Under the pieces are notes generated by a model. It saw only the letters and a program-made list of their open reading frames with translations, was not told the DNA's origin and made no database searches. Below are positions 5,015 to 8,629 of a stretch of DNA of 8,629 bases, in pieces; the first letter of the stretch is position 1, and the number at the start of each line of letters is the position of its first letter. Origin of the DNA: Chloroflexota bacterium (GTDB lineage: Bacteria; Chloroflexota; Dehalococcoidia; Lucifugimonadales; Lucifugimonadaceae); assembly GCA_029262715.1 (NCBI GenBank), contig JAJCYX010000409.1, positions 1 to 8,629 on the forward strand, written 5' to 3'. Made by a program: the position numbers and the translations under genes.

Positions 5015-6088
5015 CTAACCACGGTTCTTCTCCAACCATCCGTCTACCAGCCTGACAATCTCGTCAACAGTGTCCGACTGCATGCCCTTGCTGGCGGCTA
5101 TCGACTGCACGAGCTTGTCGACGCGCTCAATGTTCGGTGCGCCAGCGGCAAGTGCCCGCGCAGCAGAGGAAGGTCGCAGCAAAAACTCAGCAGCCTTCGC
5201 ATACTTTTCGAACGGCACAAGATCGTTCCGGTCAGCACCAAGCTCCACGCAGAGATCGACAACCCAGTTGTATGCGGCCTTTGACTCCTCGATGTTCGAG
5301 TGCACTGCGTCCTTGATAGACCGCATCTCGTCGGCCTGCACACAGCGGTAGTTGCCAGCGATCAGCATCGCCCACTTCGCAAGCGGCACAAAGATCGAAT
5401 CGTGAACACGCAGCTTTACAGGAAGCTCAACCTCCTGCGTGCCCGAATCGGTCTTCACCGGATACCGAATCGCCTGAATCTCCGCCTCGAACTGCTTCAG
5501 AATCGCCGTGTGCTCGTCCGATTCGAACCTTGCCGCCTTGAAGTTCGTCGGCAGTCCAACCTGCAGCACATTCACCTTGTCCTCGGGCGGTCGAAACGCC
5601 TGTGGGTCGGGGCTGCAGAGCGTCATCAGGTTCGGGTCGAGCGCGTCCCAGACCGTCGAGTCGGTGTAACTGTCTCGAAGCGGCTCGGCATCGAGGTCGG
5701 GGATTCGCTTCAAGTACGTCAGCGGAGGCATGTTCATGATCGACATGCTCGGCACACCAGATTCGCCTATACGCTTCAGCAGATCCACAACTTCCGGCGC
5801 ACGGTACTGCGGCTCCTGCATCGCCATGCCAATCAGATCGAAATCGCCGGGGTTCACATCGACCGCGCCAGATGCTGTGACGTTGCCTTCCATCTCCTTC
5901 GTGTTCAGCTCGACCGTCATGTCGAGACCGCGGAGCGGCAGCCGAACGCGGGCACCCTCTTCGTTAATCAGCTTCGCCTCTTCTGGCAGGCAGACGAGGT
6001 GGACATCGTGGCCGGCGAGGGCGAGCTTCGCTCCCAGGAGTGATCCGTATGAAGCGCCAAGGATCATTACATTGCGTTTTGTGGCCAT
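5015..6088 (-). CDS. Ketopantoate reductase (ApbA/PanE)-like NAD(P)-dependent oxidoreductase
   Basis: I choose the ATG at 6088 (357 residues) because GAGGA lies 5 nt upstream; an in-frame start at 6100 would add MRTQ. An N-terminal Rossmann fold is evident: NVMILGASYGSLLGAKLALA (from residue 6) carries the glycine-rich dinucleotide loop and is followed by GHDVHLVC. The C-terminal helical domain has FVPLAKWAMLIAGN (about 234-246). Its Lys and final Asn fit the catalytic KxxxNxxxN pattern of ketopantoate reductases, but the middle Asn appears to be Leu. A further family-like stretch is ARALAAGAPNIERVDKL (about 310-326). Canonical PanE makes pantoate for coenzyme A, but the protein is longer than typical PanE (about 300) and one active-site residue differs, so another 2-oxoacid or opine-like substrate is possible. 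No other pantothenate gene is nearby. A second copy of its 3' end lies at 4261-4308. Confidence 0.82.
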   Translation of the reverse strand: MATKRNVMILGASYGSLLGAKLALAGHDVHLVCLPEEAKLINEEGARVRLPLRGLDMTVELNTKEMEGNVTASGAVDVNPGDFDLIGMAMQEPQYRAPEVVDLLKRIGESGVPSMSIMNMPPLTYLKRIPDLDAEPLRDSYTDSTVWDALDPNLMTLCSPDPQAFRPPEDKVNVLQVGLPTNFKAARFESDEHTAILKQFEAEIQAIRYPVKTDSGTQEVELPVKLRVHDSIFVPLAKWAMLIAGNYRCVQADEMRSIKDAVHSNIEESKAAYNWVVDLCVELGADRNDLVPFEKYAKAAEFLLRPSSAARALAAGAPNIERVDKLVQSIAASKGMQSDTVDEIVRLVDGWLEKNRG

Positions 6089-6369
6089 TTGAGTCCTCAC
6101 GAGTGTTGCTGTTCACCGGTCAGTATTTTGCTGAGGCCGATCATAAGCCAATTTGTCACGGTTCGCCGGACTCTCGTTCTCGAACCGGCTCGCCGCCGCG
6201 TGATTGCATCGCGGAATCGGCGAAACGAAATGACGGGCGGCTTTCATGCGAAGGCTGTTCGTCAGGCGCAGAGTAGGTGAAGATGTGGAGGCAGGATGGT
6301 TCACCGCGCCTCTCCTCTGCGGCTAGAGAATGTACAACGGCACGGCAAGACGTCCTGACATGGAGCTTC
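6089..6369. other. Divergent intergenic region
   Basis: This 281-bp gap separates the leftward oxidoreductase and rightward lipoprotein genes and must hold promoters for both. I see no convincing -35/-10 pair. A perfect 7-bp inverted repeat, CGGTTCG (6159-6165) and CGAACCG (6181-6187), flanks 15 nt and could be an operator or a hairpin. Open frames on both strands here are short and unrecognisable. Confidence 0.5.
6159..6187. repeat. 7-bp inverted repeat in divergent promoter region
   Basis: The arms CGGTTCG and CGAACCG match perfectly around a 15-nt spacer, roughly 70-100 bp upstream of the oxidoreductase start. The arm-to-arm distance is 22 bp. The function is unknown. Confidence 0.3.
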
Positions 6370-7371
6370 GTGAGCAAGATTCTGAACAGAAGGCTGTTTG
6401 TGCTGCTATTTGCGGTCGCTGTGATCAGCGTCGGCTGCGCTCAGGATGACCCGACAGATTCGACCACTCCAACCACCGGCACTCAGGAAAACACTCCAAC
6501 CCCTTCTCCACAGCCAAGCCCAACACCAACCGCTACTCCCACCCCGGTCCCGACTGCTACGCCAACGCCGACTCCCACTCCAACGCCCACGCCGGTGCCG
6601 CAAACCCGGCGGGTGATCCTGATCCAGGGAGTCTGCTCATCGTCAGCTGTGTTCGGCGTGCCTGACCACTGGACGAGCACCATCAAGGACATCCTGACCG
6701 ATGAGTACGGCCTGACCGACCGGCCGACCGGTGATCCAGACGACGAGGTGATCGAGTTTGGCTACTCACTAGATGGGTGGCAGGTTGGGTATCTGCCAGC
6801 CGAAACGTTGAAAGCTGTTGGTGCATCTTCCGCCGGACTTCGTGATATCTACACCGCCTATCCAAACACCGAGTTCTTCATCCTCGGACACTCTCTCGGC
6901 GGCGTCGTCGCACTCGACGGACTGGCGCGTTACGCAACTGCTGACAACCGCATGCTTGCCAAAACCGGAGGAGTTGTCACGGTAAGCAGCCCGGTCGGTG
7001 GGCTTTCGGACACAAACGCCGCTGCTGCCGGAGCGGCTATCGAACTGGTGGCATGCAGGCAGCTTCCGCAACTCGACGGCTCGTCACAGGTGTGGGCAGA
7101 TTTGGCGATATCCGGCGACTCGATCTCGTCGATCCACGACTACGACTGGTCATCGGTGCGGACAGTCAACTTCGGGAACGAGAAGGACCGCGTTGTTGAT
7201 TTAGAGACCGCGATTCTGCCGGCCCTCTTCGTGACTTCTTGTTACAACGAGGGTCGAGAAGGGTTCCTGCAACTGAACCATGACACCTTGCTTAAGCAGA
7301 GCACGCTGGCGAGGGAGTTGCTGAGGGTCCTGGTAAACGGCGAACAACCCCAGTTCGGCTGCCAGGGTTAG
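6370..7371 (+). CDS. Secreted lipoprotein alpha/beta-hydrolase (lipase/esterase-like)
   Basis: I set the start at GTG 6370 (333 residues) because GGAG lies 4 nt upstream and translation then opens directly with a signal peptide. The alternative ATG at 6277 would put 31 polar residues in front of it. The N-terminus (SKILNRR, then LFVLLFAVAVISVGC) is a lipoprotein signal with Cys23 as the likely lipidated residue, although Ser at -3 departs from the usual lipobox. Residues about 28-78 form a Pro/Thr-rich stalk. The hydrolase domain follows: strand and oxyanion-hole region RRVILIQGVCSSS (79-91), nucleophile elbow GHSLGG with Ser175, a likely acid Asp277 (RVVDLE) and His304 (LNHD). The order Ser-Asp-His suits an extracytoplasmic lipase or esterase. 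The substrate is unknown. Other Cys residues (229, 291, 331) might form disulfides. Confidence 0.87.
   Translation: MSKILNRRLFVLLFAVAVISVGCAQDDPTDSTTPTTGTQENTPTPSPQPSPTPTATPTPVPTATPTPTPTPTPTPVPQTRRVILIQGVCSSSAVFGVPDHWTSTIKDILTDEYGLTDRPTGDPDDEVIEFGYSLDGWQVGYLPAETLKAVGASSAGLRDIYTAYPNTEFFILGHSLGGVVALDGLARYATADNRMLAKTGGVVTVSSPVGGLSDTNAAAAGAAIELVACRQLPQLDGSSQVWADLAISGDSISSIHDYDWSSVRTVNFGNEKDRVVDLETAILPALFVTSCYNEGREGFLQLNHDTLLKQSTLARELLRVLVNGEQPQFGCQG
6478..6600 (+). repeat. Low-complexity repeat encoding the Pro/Thr stalk
   Basis: Short, imperfect tandem units built from CCNACN (Pro-Thr codons, with some Pro-Val, Ala-Thr and Pro-Ser) encode the linker between the lipid anchor and the hydrolase. 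Codon use varies between units (CCA, CCC, CCG; ACT, ACC, ACG), so the tract is old or selected at protein level rather than freshly expanded. Slippage could change its length between strains. Confidence 0.75.
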
Positions 7372-7515
7372 CGACAGCAGGTTGCGTATTCGTTGGGTGG
7401 ACGCTGCGGATCACAGCTTATTGAATGATTCTGATAGAGGCGGTGCTTGCTCCGCCCGGTACCGATGAAATCGGGACATCACCCATCGACAGCCTCCGGA
7501 TGGCGGTTTTGTTCT

Positions 7516-7627
7516 CCCTCCCTAACAGGGCGGGCGTTAGAGGGTGGGTGCCGCGTGCGGCGGCTCAGCCGCCCTTCGTCCTGAGCGGGTACCCCGGGTC
7601 GGGATGACACCGTTCGACGGGCTCAGG
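7516..7627. repeat. Palindrome cluster, REP/MITE-like element
   Basis: Three inverted repeats are visible. CTAAC (7522-7526) pairs with GTTAG (7536-7540), with further imperfect C-rich/G-rich pairing outside. GGCGGC (7559-7564) pairs perfectly with GCCGCC (7568-7573) around TCA. CCTGAGC (7580-7586) pairs with GCTCAGG (7621-7627) across 34 nt. The third includes the dispersed repeat at 7574-7590. The arrangement resembles non-coding palindromic intergenic elements; no transposase is present. Confidence 0.5.
7574..7590 (+). repeat. Dispersed intergenic repeat, copy 3
   Basis: CTTCGTCCTGAGCGGGT is an exact inverted match to 4151-4167 and shares an 11-nt core with 2686-2696. It sits inside the palindrome cluster between converging genes. 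Confidence 0.65.
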
Positions 7628-7672
7628 TTGGCAGCTACTCGTGACACACCGGACAACGCGGATCGCCGCCAC

Positions 7673-8629
7673 CTAACCCCGCACACCAGACCAGGGCTTA
7701 GACATGATCTTCTCGAAGCCCGCATCGTCTATCTCGATACCGAGACCCGGCCCATCAGGCACTGCCACGAAACCATCATCATCAAGCTCGAATGGCTGCT
7801 CGAAAAACCCCTTGCCAATCAGCGTGCGACTGCCGTCACGAGAGTCGTTCACCTCGTTATGTTCCTGCACCAGGAAGTTCGTGCTGCACGCATCGACCTG
7901 CACCGAAGCCGCAAGTGCCAGTGGGCTAAGAGGGCAGTGGATCGCCAGCTTCGCATAAGCAGCCTCGCCCATGATCGCAATCTTCTTGCATTCTGTGATC
8001 CCGCCCGCGTGGCAGATATCCGGCTGCATCACCGAAATTGTGCCCCGGCTCAGCGCATCGAAGAACACCCATTTGCCCATCCATCGCTCGCCAGCCGCAA
8101 TCGTCGCAGTCGAGCCATCGACGATCTGCGCAAGCGCGTCGACTCGTTCGACAGGCATTGGCTCCTCAATGAACAGCGGGCGGTGCGGTGCGAGAGCTTC
8201 GATCAGCTGACGGCCGATTGCCGGGTTCGGGTTATGGATATCTACGGCAACATCGATCTCCGGCCCTGCTCCTTCACGAGCAGCCGCGAAACACTCAGCA
8301 ATGGCGTTCACCCGGGAAGTTGCCTCAAGCCCATCACCGACGCCAAAGTGAACCTTCAGCGCACGAAAACCCCACTCTTCGACGAGGATTCGCGCCGACT
8401 CGCGATAAGTCTCTGGTTCACCATCCTTGAAATTATTCGCAGGCGCGCCGCCAGAGCTATATGGATCTCCGGGTTCGATGGTCCACGGAATCTGGCCGCC
8501 TGAAGCCCGGTACATCTTGATGCGATCGTGTACTTTGCCGCCGAGCATCGTGTAAACGGGAACGCCCGCAGCCTTACCAGCAATGTCCCAGAGCGCAATA
8601 TCGACGCCGCTGATCGCAGACATCTTGAT
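7673..8629 (-). CDS. Mandelate racemase/muconate lactonizing-type enzyme, galactonate dehydratase-like (5' end cut)
   Basis: The frame is open to the right edge, so the N-terminal capping domain (roughly the first 100 residues in this family) lies outside the window; the ATG at 8623 is internal. The visible 318 residues are the enolase-superfamily barrel and C-terminus. Numbering from that ATG: SAISGVDIALWDIAGKAAGV (2-21), VYTMLGGKVHDR (23-34), metal ligands Asp128 (VAVDIHN, with His130), Glu153/154 (FIEEP) and Glu179 (AGER), QPD (200-202) and the catalytic-type His229 (AIHCPLSPLA). The Asp-x-His motif and the late His resemble D-galactonate dehydratase and related sugar-acid dehydratases, which use Mg2+ to dehydrate aldonic acids to 2-keto-3-deoxy acids. 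The subfamily substrate cannot be fixed without the N-terminus and its neighbours. A catabolic operon may continue to the right. Confidence 0.9.
   Translation of the reverse strand: MKMSAISGVDIALWDIAGKAAGVPVYTMLGGKVHDRIKMYRASGGQIPWTIEPGDPYSSGGAPANNFKDGEPETYRESARILVEEWGFRALKVHFGVGDGLEATSRVNAIAECFAAAREGAGPEIDVAVDIHNPNPAIGRQLIEALAPHRPLFIEEPMPVERVDALAQIVDGSTATIAAGERWMGKWVFFDALSRGTISVMQPDICHAGGITECKKIAIMGEAAYAKLAIHCPLSPLALAASVQVDACSTNFLVQEHNEVNDSRDGSRTLIGKGFFEQPFELDDDGFVAVPDGPGLGIEIDDAGFEKIMSKPWSGVRG

Larger units (their letters stand above)
7372..7672. other. Convergent intergenic region rich in hairpins
   Basis: This 301-bp gap lies between two genes that converge. It begins with about 140 bp without clear features apart from a 5-bp GGCGG/CCGCC hairpin near 7440-7460. 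From about 7516 to 7627 it is packed with inverted repeats and one dispersed repeat copy. No open frame here looks like a gene. The hairpins may stop transcription from both sides. Confidence 0.55.

Noticed and set aside
4929..5039. The upstream extension of the DUF805 open frame to ATG 5039
   Set aside because: It overlaps the end of the oxidoreductase gene, has unusual composition, and a better start (GTG 4928 with GAGG) lies downstream.
5300..6043. A 247-residue open frame on the plus strand opposite the oxidoreductase
   Set aside because: It is very rich in Arg, His, Val and Leu, as expected for the complement of a GC-rich coding strand, with no domain.
6478..6600. The tandem Pro/Thr-coding tract considered as a CRISPR or regulatory repeat
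   Set aside because: It is in frame within a secreted protein, the units are 6-nt codon pairs, and there are no spacers.
7544..8503. A 319-residue open frame on the plus strand opposite the MR/MLE enzyme
   Set aside because: The opposite strand has all the enolase-superfamily metal-binding motifs; this frame has none and begins inside the palindrome cluster.
1..8629. Defence system, phage, transposon or biosynthetic cluster
   Set aside because: I found no transposase, integrase, nuclease, phage, CRISPR or biosynthetic signature among the supported genes, and no RNA gene.

Overview
The window comes from a moderately GC-rich bacterium. The gene content (DHA2-type drug exporter, flavin reductase with a MarR regulator, enolase-superfamily sugar-acid dehydratase, and a lipoprotein with a long Pro/Thr linker), together with short 'TTCGTCCTGAG'-type intergenic repeats, suggests a free-living environmental lineage. 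Chloroflexota or a similar group is my best guess, but no marker gene in the window proves it.

Layout, left to right. A possible 3' tail of a rightward gene (3-77) faces a leftward 14-helix DHA2/EmrB-like exporter (112-1665), whose upstream region carries two CTGGCCAG palindromes. After a hairpin-containing gap comes a leftward NADPH-dependent FMN reductase (2038-2640), divergent from a rightward MarR regulator (2798-3223). The space between them holds two MarR-like palindromes 21 bp apart, lying over good divergent promoter candidates. From 3224 to 3656 there is no convincing gene. Then follow, all leftward, a small two-helix membrane protein (3657-3971), a TPR-like/DUF805 membrane protein (4326-4928) and a ketopantoate-reductase-like oxidoreductase (5015-6088). 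Between the DUF805 stop and a tandem terminator-like structure lies a 48-bp copy of the extreme 3' end of the oxidoreductase gene, still encoding its last 15 residues with one change. A rightward gene (6370-7371) encodes a secreted lipoprotein alpha/beta-hydrolase with a Pro/Thr stalk. It converges, across a hairpin- and repeat-rich 300-bp gap, on a leftward mandelate racemase/galactonate dehydratase-type enzyme (7673-8629) cut by the window edge.

How the genes may work together: the MarR/flavin-reductase pair looks like an autoregulated redox or electrophile-stress module. The exporter next to it would fit a detoxification role, but its own upstream repeats differ from the MarR boxes, so it is probably controlled separately. 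The other genes look like ordinary housekeeping or catabolic neighbours. I see no defence system, CRISPR array, RNA gene, intact mobile element or clearly new multigene system. The most notable points are the duplicated gene-end remnant at 4261-4308, the paired MarR operator architecture, the operator-like repeats upstream of the exporter, and the dispersed intergenic repeat.
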